DNA from: Arenicola marina
Taxonomy: Eukaryota > Annelida > Polychaeta > Arenicolidae
DNA length: 64,000 bases
Direction: 5' to 3'
Assembly: GCA_964019135.1 (NCBI GenBank)
Contig: OZ025252.1
Location: 12,044,823 to 12,108,822 of the forward strand
Positions 15,457 to 28,200 of this stretch are shown piece by piece. A model generated the notes under the pieces. The model saw only the letters and a list, made by a program, of their open reading frames with translations. It did no database searches and had not been told where the DNA came from. The translations under genes were made by a program, and so were the position numbers. The stretch's first letter is position 1, and the number at the start of each line of letters is the position of its first letter.

Positions 15457-17115
15457 TTACATCCTGGTGACACACGTGGCATTTACACCCTGGTGACACA
15501 CGTGGCATTTACATCCTGGTGACACACGTGGCACTTACACCCCACTGCCTAGTGACACACGTGACACTTACACCCTACTGTCTAGTGACACACGTGACAC
15601 TTACACCCCACTGCCTGGTGACACACGTGACACTTACACCCCACTGTCTGGTGACACACGTGACACTTAGACCCCACTGTCTGGTGACACACGTGACACT
15701 TACACCCCACTGTCTGGTGACACACGTGACACTTACACCCCACTGTCTGGTGACACACGTGACACTTGCACCTTACTCTCTGGTGACATACGTGGGCCCT
15801 AAGCCCCACTGTCTGGTGACACACGTGGCACTTAAACCCCACTGTCTAGTGACACATGGCACTTACACCCCACTGTCTGGTGACACACGTGGCACTTACA
15901 CCCCACTGCCTGGTGACACACGGGACACTTACACCCCACTGTCTGGTGACACACGTGACACTTACACCCCACTGTCTGGTGACACACGTGACACTTACAC
16001 CCCACTGTCTGGTGACACGTGACACTTGCACCCCACTGTCTGGTGACACACGTGGTACCTAAGCCCCACTTTCTGGTGACACACGTGGTACCTAAGCCCC
16101 ACTTTCTGGGGGCACACGTGACACTTGCACCCAACTCTCTGGAGACACACGTGGTACCTAAGCCCCACTCTCTGGTGACACACGTGACACTTACACCCCA
16201 CTGCCTGGTGACACACGTGACACTTACACCCCACTGTCTGGTGACACACGTGACACTTACACCCCACTGTCTGGTGACACACGTGACACTTACACCCCAC
16301 TGTCTGGTGACACACGTGACACTTACACCCCATTGTCTGGTGACACACGTGACACTTACACCCCACTGTCTGGTGACACACGGGACACTTACACCCCACT
16401 GTCAGGTGACACACGTGACACTTACACCCCACTGCCTGGTGACACGTGGCACTTACACCCCACTGTCTGGTGACACACGTGGCACTTACACCCCACTGTC
16501 TGGTGACACACGTGACACTTACACCCCCACTGTCTGGTGACACACGTGACACTTACACCCCACTGCCTGGTTACACACATGACACTTACACCCCACTGTC
16601 TGGTGAGACACGTGACACTTACACCCCACTGTCTGGTGACACACGTGACACTGACACCCCACTGTCTGGTGACACACGTGACACTTACACCCCACTGCCT
16701 GGTGACACACGTGACACTTACACCACACTGTCTGGTGACACGTGGCTCTTGCACCCCACTGTCTGGTGACACACGTGGTACCTAAGCCCCACTGTCTGGT
16801 GACACACGTGGTACCTAAGCCCCACTGTCTGGGGACACACGTGGCGTTGATGCCCAAGTTCCTGCTGTCCTCGTTATCTCTCCAAGTTCCTACGCTTCTC
16901 GTCGTCATGGTAACCACAACCAATTGGCATCTGTTATTTATGGATATCCCCCGTTACCATGTTACAGCTTGTCAGCTGCTCATCTGCTGGAATTACCAAT
17001 CCATTCTCGACGTGGATGCTCCCACATTTTCCTATCACTGATTATCGCCCGCATCACACTGCGGTATCATGGCATTCGTCCGCCTAATGTTATCACCGTC
17101 ATTATTAACTAAACG

Positions 17116-17124
17116 TATATAAGG
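17116..17124 (+). promoter_or_regulatory. TATA-box-like element TATATAAGG
   Basis: TATATAAGG lies just right of array 1, with GAAGGTAATC, a plausible splice donor, about 55 bases downstream near 17177. This would fit a promoter with a short non-coding first exon, or the promoter of a decayed LTR. No coding exon or matching second LTR was seen nearby. Confidence 0.3.
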
Positions 17125-17464
17125 ACTCCGGACCAGTGCTTGCCGTTTTCACTTGCTTATATGCATACTAGTGAAGGTAATCTGTCAACTATCATCAAGT
17201 GATCTACCTCGTGTTCAGGTGTTAATTACATCCTCCAGTGAAGAATTATCAAGTAGGCGCTACTTTTTACCTGTCCATATTTGCGTAAAACGACACAATG
17301 TTTCAATGTAAAACCGCATGCGACGAATAATTAACTATCTGACATTTAAACCAATTTTTTTAATGATTTTCTCTTATTGTTAAACGACTCCAAAATGTTA
17401 AATGATTTTACACCAATATATGGTTAGTTATTTCCCTTATTGACCCAGACGTTCAAATATAGGC

Positions 17465-18614
17465 AGAGGCGTGCATTCAGGTGTGGAAATGGTCCAGTAG
17501 AGGCGTGCATTCAGGTGCGGAAATGGTCCAGTAGAGGCGTGCATTCAGGTGCGGAAATGGTCCAGTAGAGGCGTGCATTCAGGTGCGGAAATGGTCCAGT
17601 AGAGGCGTGCATTCAGGTGTGGAAATAGTCCAGTAGAGGCGTGCATTCAGGTGCTGAAATGGTCCAGTAGAGGCATGCATTCAGGTATAGAAATAGTCCA
17701 GTAGTGGCATGCATTCAGGTGCGGAAATGGTCCAGTAGAGGCGTGCATTCAGGTGTGGAAATGGTCCAGTAGAGGCGTGCATAGAGGTGTAGAAATAGTC
17801 CAATAGTGTCATGCATTCAGGTGCGGAAACGGTCCAGTAGAGGCGTGCATTCAGGTGTGGAAATGGTCTAGTAGAGGCGTGCATTCAGGTGCGGAAATGT
17901 TCCAGTAGAGGCGTGCATTCAGGTGTGGAAATGGTCCAGTAGAGGCGTGAATTCAGGCGTGGAAATGGTCCAGTAGAGGCGTGCATTCAGGTGTAGAAAT
18001 AGTCTGTAGTGGCGTGCATTCAGGTGCGGAAATGGTCCAGTAGAGGCGTGCATTCAAGTGTAGAAATAGTCCAGTAGTGGCGTGCATTCAGGTGCGGAAA
18101 TGGTCCAGCAGAAGCGTGCATTCAGGTGTGGGAATGGTCCAGTGGAGGCGTGCATTCAGGTGTAGAAATAGTCCAGTAGTGGCGTGCATTCAGGTGCGGA
18201 AATGGTCCAGTAGAGGCGTGCATTCAGGTGTAGAAATAGTCCAGTAGTGGCGTGCATTCAGGTGCGGAAATGGTCCAGTAGAGGCGTGCATTCAAGTGTG
18301 GAAATGGTCCAGTAGAGGCGTGCATTCAGGTGTAGAAATAGTCCAGTAGTGGCGTGCATTCAGGTGTGGAAATGGTCCAGTAGTGGCGTGCATTCAGGTG
18401 CGGAAATGGTCCAGTAGAGGCGTGCATTCAGGTGTAGAAATAGTCCAGTAGTGGCGTGCATTCAGGTGTGGAAATGGTCCAGTAGAAGCGTGCATTCAGG
18501 TGTAGAAATAGTCCAGTAGTGGCGTGCATTCAGGTGTGGAAATGGTCCAGTAGAGGCGTGCATTCAGGTGTAGAAATAGTCCAGTAGTGGCGTGCATTCA
18601 GGTATGATCCAGTA
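17465..18614. repeat. 34-bp minisatellite array (array 2)
   Basis: About 33 copies of a 34-bp unit containing GGTCCAGTAGAGGCGTGCAT followed by TCAGGTG. Two main variants exist (CGGAAATGGTCCAGTAGAGG and TAGAAATAGTCCAGTAGTGG). To the right of about 18000 they alternate often, approaching a 68-bp dimer. The last unit decays at GGTATGATCCAGTACC. Confidence 0.95.
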
Positions 18615-21389
18615 CCAGCAGCCGGGTACTAGGCCAGTAACGCCAGTGTTATTACGCATGTAGACACTAATCACTAAACTTTGTCCTGAAGTACTGCAGC
18701 TACCTCAGCAAAATGCGTATGTCTACGATGTTGGTAATTATATGGACGTATATGATGAAAACATATATACGTATTTAGCAGAATAAATGGAATAAAGATT
18801 ATCGTTTAGTAAGTTAGAATCTATGCCTTCTGCGTAGAGTAAATTTAGGAGTATGGTTTTCAAAATAACGCTCAGCAAAGGAAATAGTCATGTAGTTGCA
18901 GTCGTATCTGACTGTGCCTTGACGTAAATGGAATACATTCTTAATAAAGATGGGTACTCATTTGCGCTATTTATTCCTTATTTACACAGGTACAATTTAC
19001 GCTTGGTAACCCATTTTTTACTGTACACAGTCAAATAAAGGGATAATTATAATCATATGCACGTTTTAGGCAAATTGTATCTTAACTGACTATTGCGCAT
19101 TACTCGCCCCTGATCTTTAGACCACGAAGCAATATCATATATGAAATGCTCTCGGAGCACCGGATGTGCTGCAGACATGCACTTAATAATATGCAGAAAT
19201 AAAGATATGTTTGACCTATTGTAAGACGTGCTACGTTGGAACGAACTTCTGCGTTCCCTCTGTCACATAATGCAATGTGTGTCCTCAAGGACAAGCCGCC
19301 GCCACCACGCTGCTATGCAGTGGGCAAGCCCTCGGGCGGAGGGTCACCTGGTGAACATATTGGCCCCATGTGATCGAACCGAGAGAGAACAGCGCCAAGC
19401 GTCACACGCAGGAAGGAGAGACAACCGGTGCCAAACAGGGCGGCTAAGCGAGTGAGCGACAGCAAACGGGATGGCTGGCCTTCGAGCACGGCACATCAAT
19501 CATTACAGTCCTTTGTTTCCCTGCACAACATTCGACCCCCATTCAGCGTGTCCTCGTCACAGTGCATTCGTCTCAGCCCGTCAACCGCATTCGTTACGCC
19601 GTCTACTGCATTGTGGCCACGCCCAGCGTATGTCCCGTAGCCCACCACCCTGCCGCCCATTAGACCTCGACAACGGCCCTCTGTCTCTCAGCCTGCGGGG
19701 CTACACTAACGAGACGTTAAACTGATGCATAGCTGACGAGCCCCGCTGATCACGGAGTCTGCGGCCAGTCAATACTGGTCGCAATACGTTCGCTTTATTG
19801 GTTCGGACGTGGAACGATAGGCCGACATAGCAGGTAATTTGTTGTAAAGAACGACGGATGAAATTAGGTTTGGAGACCGTTGTGTATGGCGTATTGTTTA
19901 TTCCAACAGACTGTTTGATATTAGCTTGTGTCCAAGGCCTGACTCTGACAAACCTGCTTTGCCTTTTTGGGGAGGTAGGAGGCTGGGCTGGGGTGGTGGG
20001 GGTGGGGGGGCACAAGTGAATAGCATGACCCGCAAGGTTCTAACAGGGATGACCAGCGATGGGAGGCACTAGGGTTTCAGACAACTCATGACTGTGTGCG
20101 ACCAATGTTTTAGCCGGCGAGGGTTTGGTGGGGGGGGGGGCTTCCCGTCCTCCCCAGTTTCACAGGCTGTAAGATCCGGACATGGCAGTATTCTGTTGGC
20201 AATATAGGGAGTCGTGAAATAATGTCTGCTATATCCCATGCTGTGTTAATAAAACACAATGAACAATGAATCATGATAACGAGCGTGTACAGGTGTGTAT
20301 AGTGAGAGGGATTGCTCGACATGGCAGCACGGCAGGCACCCAGGAGTTCTCCATATAGGTCGTGGTACGCCGTGGTGTACCACCCAGAGCCTTATTCCCA
20401 GCCCATCGATCCGCTCTCTACATAATGCGGACTGACGTATAATACAGATATACACATAGCTGCATGCACTCTAATTAGTGAGGTATGGGTGGTGGTGCCC
20501 TTCGACTCCAGCCAGCCAGCGGCAGTTACCAAGGTAGCCTACTTCCGGTTATCTCCACACCTGTGGTATATTGAGCACATGGCCAAATGGCGTATATAAA
20601 TATACTACCAGAAAATATGACATTAAGTTGGTAGAAATGTACGAGAATTTCGCCCAACGTCAGGGAATCTTTACCACAAATATACGACAAGCCTGTAGAC
20701 ACCAAACAGCGAGGCGAAGTACATTGCATGCCCCAGATTGACCGCCATCGGTCTACTGACGAGTATAATCACAGGCGTTAGGACGGGTACAACAAGCGTC
20801 ATCAGGTAAGGTCACCCAGTGACTTGGATTTTCCAAACCTCACAAGGTTGCAGTTAACAACGGTAAGTCCGCTTCTCATTAACATGAGGCTAATCCTGCA
20901 TGCATTACGTGTTGACAGCCAGCCAGTTGTCTCGACACGGCTGTTTGCTATAGAAGCACTGTTTCTCTTTGGTTACCTCCAAGTTGTGGGATTGCAAATG
21001 ACAACCGCATTTGGTACATGGTACAAATGACAACGTTTTTCCAGGCTTTAAATAAGAATTATCACTAATATAGTGGATATTCTTGGATTCCCGACCAACA
21101 AGACACAGTGAGCTAATGGTCAGTCTGCAGGCCTACAGTTGTTGGAGGCACGGAACCCTCGGGAAAAACATGGATCGATATTAAAGAAAACGTGATATGT
21201 GGTAGCTCACACCTGCGTAGCTGCAGAAGGATAGAAAAGTATAACGCTACAAGTCACGACAGAGCCTCTGTAATTGAGGCGACTTTCGTAATTATTGGAT
21301 CGTTTGCCGCTAAGATATCATTAATATTTGTCTCCAACAGAAAATACCATTATGAATCATATAAATGTGGGTTTCCACAAGTCTGGTCG
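18615..21389. other. Spacer without recognisable gene
   Basis: Mixed-composition DNA with only short open frames on either strand. A more GC-rich patch at about 19250-19720 and a poly-G run near 20131-20141 stand out. A TATATAAAT word occurs near 20595. No protein family, tRNA or complete mobile element was recognised. Confidence 0.5.
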
Positions 21390-21785
21390 AATCAGAGTAC
21401 CCCTGTGTCTCGATAGTCTCGTGGGAAGAGTAATTTTAGGGAAGAAGCTTGAAGAAAGTTAGTCAAAGTCAAAGTTATCATTAAAATTTGGTTTCTCATT
21501 CAATCTTAATAAGTCTATATTAAAGTCCCCAGAATAATTACCTCACTGTGGTTTCTTTCATAGACATTTAGGGCACGTCCCATATCCTCTGTTAAGATGT
21601 CATAATTGCCATTTGTACCACAGAGAGGCCTGTATATATTTACTATTATGAGTGTCTTTTCTGAGGAATACCCACCTATATCTCAATAAATATACCATCC
21701 CAGATGTCTGACATGACCGGCGGTGTCACTCTAAACCGATATTGTTCATTTCAATAGATTAATAGTCCGCCACGGGTACTTCTAT
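21390..21785 (-). pseudogene. Non-LTR retrotransposon endonuclease (APE-type) remnant
   Basis: Reading the minus strand from 21780 down gives, across frameshifts and stops, RGGLLIY, then GIFIEI, then TLIIVNIYRPLCGTNGNYD, then IILG joined after a one-base loss to GDFNIDLLRLNE, then FFPKITLPTR and GTLI. These match the order of hallmark motifs of the apurinic-like endonuclease domain in CR1/L2/Jockey-type elements: RGG(V)..Y, (I)YRPP, GDFN and P.IT.PTR..TLID. The domain nicks target DNA for target-primed reverse transcription. Here it is dead: in-frame stops, at least two frameshifts, and no reverse transcriptase follows. The 3' continuation (plus-strand 21250-21390) is too decayed to read. Family assignment beyond APE-type non-LTR is uncertain. 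Confidence 0.75.
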
Positions 21786-21799
21786 ATTTACCCTCAGAA

Positions 21800-21990
21800 C
21801 AGGGGCGGATCTAGGAATTTGCCAAGGGCGGGCGGGGGGGGGGGGTGCTCTCTGAAACTTTCGACCGAGGAGTGTGCGCTCTGAAAAACTTGCGACCGGA
21901 GGGGGCGGGGGGGGGCTCGGGAGAAGCTCGACTTTAACAGCGTATGTTCAGGTTCCCAAGGGGGGGGGTTGCTCTCTAAAACTTTAACAT
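21800..21990 (+). mobile_element. Partial hAT-like MITE copy
   Basis: Begins CAGGGGCGGATCTAGG and shares with the complete copy at 55788-55996 the internal words AATTTGCCAAGGG, AAAAACTTGCGACCGG and GTATGTTCAGG in the same order. The right terminal repeat is missing; homology stops after the poly-G run near 21970. It sits directly beside the retrotransposon remnant on its left. Confidence 0.65.
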
Positions 21991-22230
21991 GTATTATCAA
22001 CCGAAATATCTTTACTAGCAGTTCTTTGCCCAAGTCTTGAAACCTAGGTCAAAGAATGATTTTGCATAATTCTAACATTTTATAACATTTCGTCCCCATC
22101 TAGAGTATTAATCATATAAATATTCAGGTTCAACCAGGCTTTGCATGTCAGTCACGTGTTACCAACAAAATTAAGCAGCAACCAAAAAAATATAACACAT
22201 TATATAATGGACATGAAAACAAGAAAGCCC

Positions 22231-25200
22231 CAAACAAATACACCGGTACACCGATAGTAGGCATGTCCTGGGAGCACGAACAAATACACCGGTACCCCGA
22301 TAGTAGGCATGTCCTGGGAGCACGAACAAATACACCGGTACACCGATATTAGGCATGTCCTGGGAGCACGAACAAATACGCCGGTACACCGATAGTAGAC
22401 ATGTACTAGGAGCACGACAAATACACCGGTACCCCGATAGTAGGCATGTCCTGGGAGCACGAACAAATACACCGGTACACCGATAGTAGGCATGTCCTGG
22501 GAGCACGACAAATACACCGGTACCCCGATAGTAGGCATGTCCTGGGAGAACGAACAAATACGCCGGTACACCGATAGTAGACATGTACTAGGAGCACGAC
22601 AAATACACCGGTACCCCGATAGTAGGCATGTCCTGGGAGAACGAACAAATACACCGGTACCCCGATAGTAGGCATGTCCTGGGAGCACGAACAAATACAC
22701 CGGTACACCGATAGTAGACATGTACTAGGAGCACGACAAATACACCGGTACCCCTATAGTAGGCTTGTCCTGGGAGAACGAACAAATACACCGGTACCCC
22801 GATAGTAGGCATGTCCTGGGAGCACGAACAAATACACCGGTACACCGATAGTAGGCATGTCCTGGGAGCACGACAAATACACCGGTACCCCGATAGTAGG
22901 CATGTCCTGGGAGCACGAACAAATACGCCGGTACACCGATAGTAGACATGTACTAGGAGCACGACAAATACACCGGTACACCGATAGTAGGCATGTCCTG
23001 GGAGCACGAACAAATACACCGGTACACCGATAGTAGGCATGTCCTGGGAGCACGAACAAATACACCGGTACCCCGATAGGCATGTCCTGGGAGCACGAAC
23101 AAATACACCGGTACCCTGATAGTAGGCATGTCCTGGGAGAACGAACAAATACACCGGTACCCCGATAGTAGACATGTACTAGGAGCACGACAAATACACC
23201 GGTACACCGATAGTAGGCATGTCCTGGGAGCACGAACAAATACACCGGTACACCGATAGTAGGCATGTCCTGGGAGCACGAACAAATACACCGGTACCCC
23301 GATAGGCATGTCCTGGGAGCACGAACAAATACACCGGTACCCTGATAGTAGGCATGTCCTGGGAGAACGAACAAATACACCGGTACCCCGATAGTAGGCA
23401 TGTCCTGGGACAACGAACAAATACGCCGGTACACCGATAGTAGACATGTACTAGGAGCACGACAAATACACCGGTACACCGATAGTAGGCATGTCCTGGG
23501 AGCACGAACAAATACACCGGTACACCGATAGTAGGCATGTCCTGGGAGCACGAACAAATACACCGGTACCCCGATAGGCATGTCCTGGGAGCACGAACAA
23601 ATACACCGGTACACCGATAGTAGGGATGTCCTGGGAGCATGAACAAATACACCGGTACACCGATAGTAGACATGTACTAGAAGCACGACAAATACACCGG
23701 TACCCCGATAGGCATGTCCTGCGAGCACGAACAAATACACCGGTACACCGATAGTAGGCATGTACTAGGAGCACGACAAATACACCGGTACACCGATAGT
23801 AGACATGTACTAAGAGAACGAACAAATACACCGGTACCCCGATAGTAGGCATGTCCTGGGAGAACGAACAAATACACCGGTACACCGATAGTAGGCATGT
23901 CCTGGGAGCACGAACAAATACACCGGTACACCGATAGTAGACATGTACTAGGAGCACGACAAATACACCGGTACACCGATAGTAGACATGTACTAGGAGT
24001 ACGACAAATACACCGGTACCCCGATAGTAGACATGTACTAGGAGCACGACAACTACACCGGTACCCCGATAGGCATGTACTAGGAGCACGAACAAATACA
24101 CCGGTACACCGATAGTAGGCATGTCCAGGGAGCACGAACAAATACACCGGTACCCCGATAGTAGGCATGTCCTGGGAGCACGAACAAATACACCGGTACC
24201 CCGATAGTAGGCATGTCCTGGGAGCACGAACAAATACACCGGTACACCGATAGTAGACATGTCCTGGGAGCACGAACAAGTACACCGGTACCCCGATAGT
24301 AAGCATGTCCTGGGAGAACGAACAAATACACCGGTGCACCGATAGTAGACATGTACTAGGAGCACGACAAATACACCGGTACACCGATAGTAGAGATGTA
24401 CTAGGAACACGACAAATACACCGGTACACCGATAGTAGGCATGTCCTGGGAGCACGAACAAATCCACCGGTACCCCGATAGTAAGCATGTCCTGGGAGAA
24501 CGAATAAATACACCGGTACCCCGATAGTAGACATGTACTAGGAGCACGACAAATACACCGGTACACCGATAGTAGACATGTACTAGGAGAACGAACAAAT
24601 ACACCGGTACCCCGATAATAGGCATATCCTGGGAGAACGAACAAATACACCGGTACACCGATAGTAGGCATGTCCTGGGAGCACGAACAAATACACCGGT
24701 ACACCGATAGTAGACATGTACTAGGAGCACGACAAATACACCGGTACACCGATAGTAGACATGTACTAGGAGCACGACAAATACACCGGTACCCTGATAG
24801 TAGGCATGTCCTGGGAGAACGAACAAATACACCGGTACACCTGTAGTAGGCATGTCCTGGGAGTACGAACAAATACACCGGTACCCCGATAGTAGACATG
24901 TACTAGGAGCACGACAAATACATCGGTACCCCGATAGGCATGTCCTGGGAGCACGAACAAATACACCGGTACACCTGTAGTAGGCATGTCCTGGGAGTAC
25001 GAACAAATACACCGGTACCCCGATAGTAGACATGTACTAGGAGCACGACAAATACATCGGTACCCCGATAGGCATGTACTAGGAGCACTAACAAATACAC
25101 CGGTACCCCGATAGTAGACATGTACTAGGAGCACGACAACTACACCGGTACCCCGATAGGCATGTACTAGGAGCACGAACAAATACACCGGTACACCGAT

Positions 25201-28200
25201 AGTAGGCATGTCCTGGGAGCACGAACAAATACACCGGTACCCCGATAGTAGGCATGTCCTGGGAGCACGAACAAATACACCGGTACCCCGATAGTAGGCA
25301 TGTCCTGGGAGCACGAACAAATACACCGGTACACCGATAGTAGACATGTCCTGGGAGCACGAACAAATACACCGGTACCCTGATAGTAGGCATGTCCTGG
25401 GAGCACGAACAAATACACCGGTACCCCGATAGCCATGTCCTGGGAGCACGAACAAATACACCGGTACACCGATAGTAGGCATGTCCTTGGAGCACGAACA
25501 AATACACCGGTACACCGATAGTAGGGATGTCCTGGGAGCATGAACAAATACACCGGTACCCCGATAGTAGGCATGTCCTGGGAGCACGAACAAATACACC
25601 GGTACACCGATAGTAGACATGTACTAGGAGGACGACAAATACACCGGTACCCCGATAGTAGGCATGTCCTGGGAGCACGAACAAATACACCGGTACCCCG
25701 ATAGTAGGCATGTCCTGGGAGAACGAACAAATACACCGGTACCCCGATAGGCATGTCCTGGGAGCACGAACAAATACACCGGTACACCGGTAGTAGGCAT
25801 GTCCTGGGAGTACGAACAAATACACCGGTACCCCGATAGTAGACATGTACTAGGAGCACGACAAATACATCGGTACCCCGATAGGCATGTACTAGGAGCA
25901 CGAACAAATACACCGGTACCCCGATAGTAGACATGTACTAGGAGCACGACAACTACACCGGTACCCCGATAGGCATGTACTAGGAGCACGAACAAATACA
26001 CCGGTACACCGATAGTAGGCATGTCCTGGGAGCACGAACAAATACACCGGTACCCCGAAAGTAGGCATGTCCTGGGAGCACGAACAAATACACCGGTACA
26101 CCGATAGTAGACATGTCCTGGGAGCACGAACAAATACACCGGTACCCCGATAGTAGGCATGTCCTGGGAGCACGAACAAATACACCGGTACCCCGATAGG
26201 CATGTCCTGGGAGCAGGAACAAATACACCGGTACCCCGATAGTAGGCATGTCCTTGGAGCACGAACAAATACACCGGTACACCGATAGTAGGGATGTCCT
26301 GGGAGCATGAACAAATACACCGGTACACCGATAGTAGGCATGTCCTGGGAGCACGAACAAATACACCGGTACCCCGATAGTAGGCATGTCCTGGGAGAAC
26401 GAACAAATACACCGGTACCCCGATAGTAGACATGTACTAGGAGCACGACAAATACACCGGTACACCGATAGTAGACATGTACTAGGAGAACGAACAAATA
26501 CACCGGTACCCCGATAGTAGGCATGTCCTGGGAGCACGAACAAATACACCGGTACCCCGATAGTAGGCATGTCCTGGGAGCACGAACAAATACACCGGTA
26601 CCCCGATAGTAGGCATGTCCTTGGAGCACGAACAAATACACCGGTACACCGATAGTAGACATGTCCTGGGAGCACGAACAAATACACCGGTACCCTGATA
26701 GTAGGCATGTCCTGGGAGCACGAACAAATACACCGGTACCCCGATAGCCATGTCCTGGGAGCACGAACAAATACACCGGTACCCCGATAGTAGGCATGTC
26801 CTTGGAGCACGAACAAATACACCGGTACACCGATAGTAGGGATGTCCTGGGAGCATGAACAAATACACCGGTACCCCGATAGTAGGCATGTCCTGGGAGC
26901 ACGAACAAATACACCGGTACACCGATAGTAGACATGTACTAGGAGCACGACAAATACACCGGTACCCCGATAGTAGGCATGTCCTGGGAGCACGAACAAA
27001 TACACCGGTACCCCGATAGTAGGCATGTCCTGGGAGAGCGAACAAATACACCGGTACCCCGATAGGCATGTCCTGGGAGCACGAACAAATACACCGGTAC
27101 ACCGGTAGTAGGCATGTCCTGGGAGTACGAACAAATACACCGGTACCCCGATAGTAGACATGTACTAGGAGCGCGACAAATACATCGGTACCCCGATAGG
27201 CATGTACTAGGAGCACGAACAAATACACCGGTACCCCGATAGTAGACATGTACTAGGAGCACGACAACTACTCCGGTACCCCGATAGGCATGTACTAGGA
27301 GCACGAACAAATACACCGGTACACCGATAGTAGGCATGTCCTGGGAGCACGAACAAATACACCGGTACACCGATAGTAGACATGTACTAGGAGCACGACA
27401 AATACACCGGTACACCGATAGTAGACATGTACTAGGAGCACGACAAATACACCGGTACCCTGATAGTAGGCATGTCCTGGGAGAACGAACAAATACACCG
27501 GTACACCTGTAGTAGGCATGTCCTGGGAGTACGAACAAATACACCGGTACCCCGATAGTAGACATGTACTAGGAGCACGACAAATACATCGGTACCCCGA
27601 TAGGCATGTCCTGGGAGCACGAACAAATACACCGGTACACCTGTAGTAGGCATGTCCTGGGAGTACGAACAAATACACCGGTACCCCGATAGTAGACATG
27701 TACTAGGAGCACGACAAATACATCGGTACCCCGATAGGCATGTACTAGGAGCACGAACAAATACACCGGTACCCCGATAGTAGACATGTACTAGGAGCAC
27801 GACAACTACACCGGTACCCCGATAGGCATGTACTAGGAGCACGAACAAATACACCGGTACACCGATAGTAGGCATGTCCTGGGAGCACGAACAAATACAC
27901 CGGTACCCCGATAGTAGGCATGTCCTGGGAGCACGAACAAATACACCGGTACCCCGATAGTAGGCATGTCCTGGGAGCACGAACAAATACACCGGTACAC
28001 CGATAGTAGACATGTCCTGGGAGCACGAACAAATACACCGGTACCCTGATAGTAGGCATGTCCTGGGAGAGCGAACAAATACACCGGTACCCCGATAGCC
28101 ATGTCCTGGGAGCACGAACAAATACACCGGTACCCCGATAGTAGGCATGTCCTTGGAGCACGAACAAATACACCGGTACACCGATAGTAGGGATGTCCTG

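Larger units (their letters stand above)
1..16845. repeat. 33-bp minisatellite array with higher-order blocks (array 1)
   Basis: About 510 tandem copies of a 33-bp unit that joins GTGACACACGTGACACTTAC to a C-rich half ending ACTGTCTG or ACTGCCTG. The array is already running at base 1, so its left end is outside the window; it decays near 16845. Because 33 is a multiple of three and stops are rare, long frames stay open on both strands (up to 750 residues, giving an 11-residue peptide repeat). These are repeat artefacts, not genes. Common variants are GACAC/GGCAC, CACGTG/CATGTG, CTGTC/CTGCC and GGTGA/GGTAA. Strings of these variants define higher-order blocks, listed separately. Confidence 0.97.
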
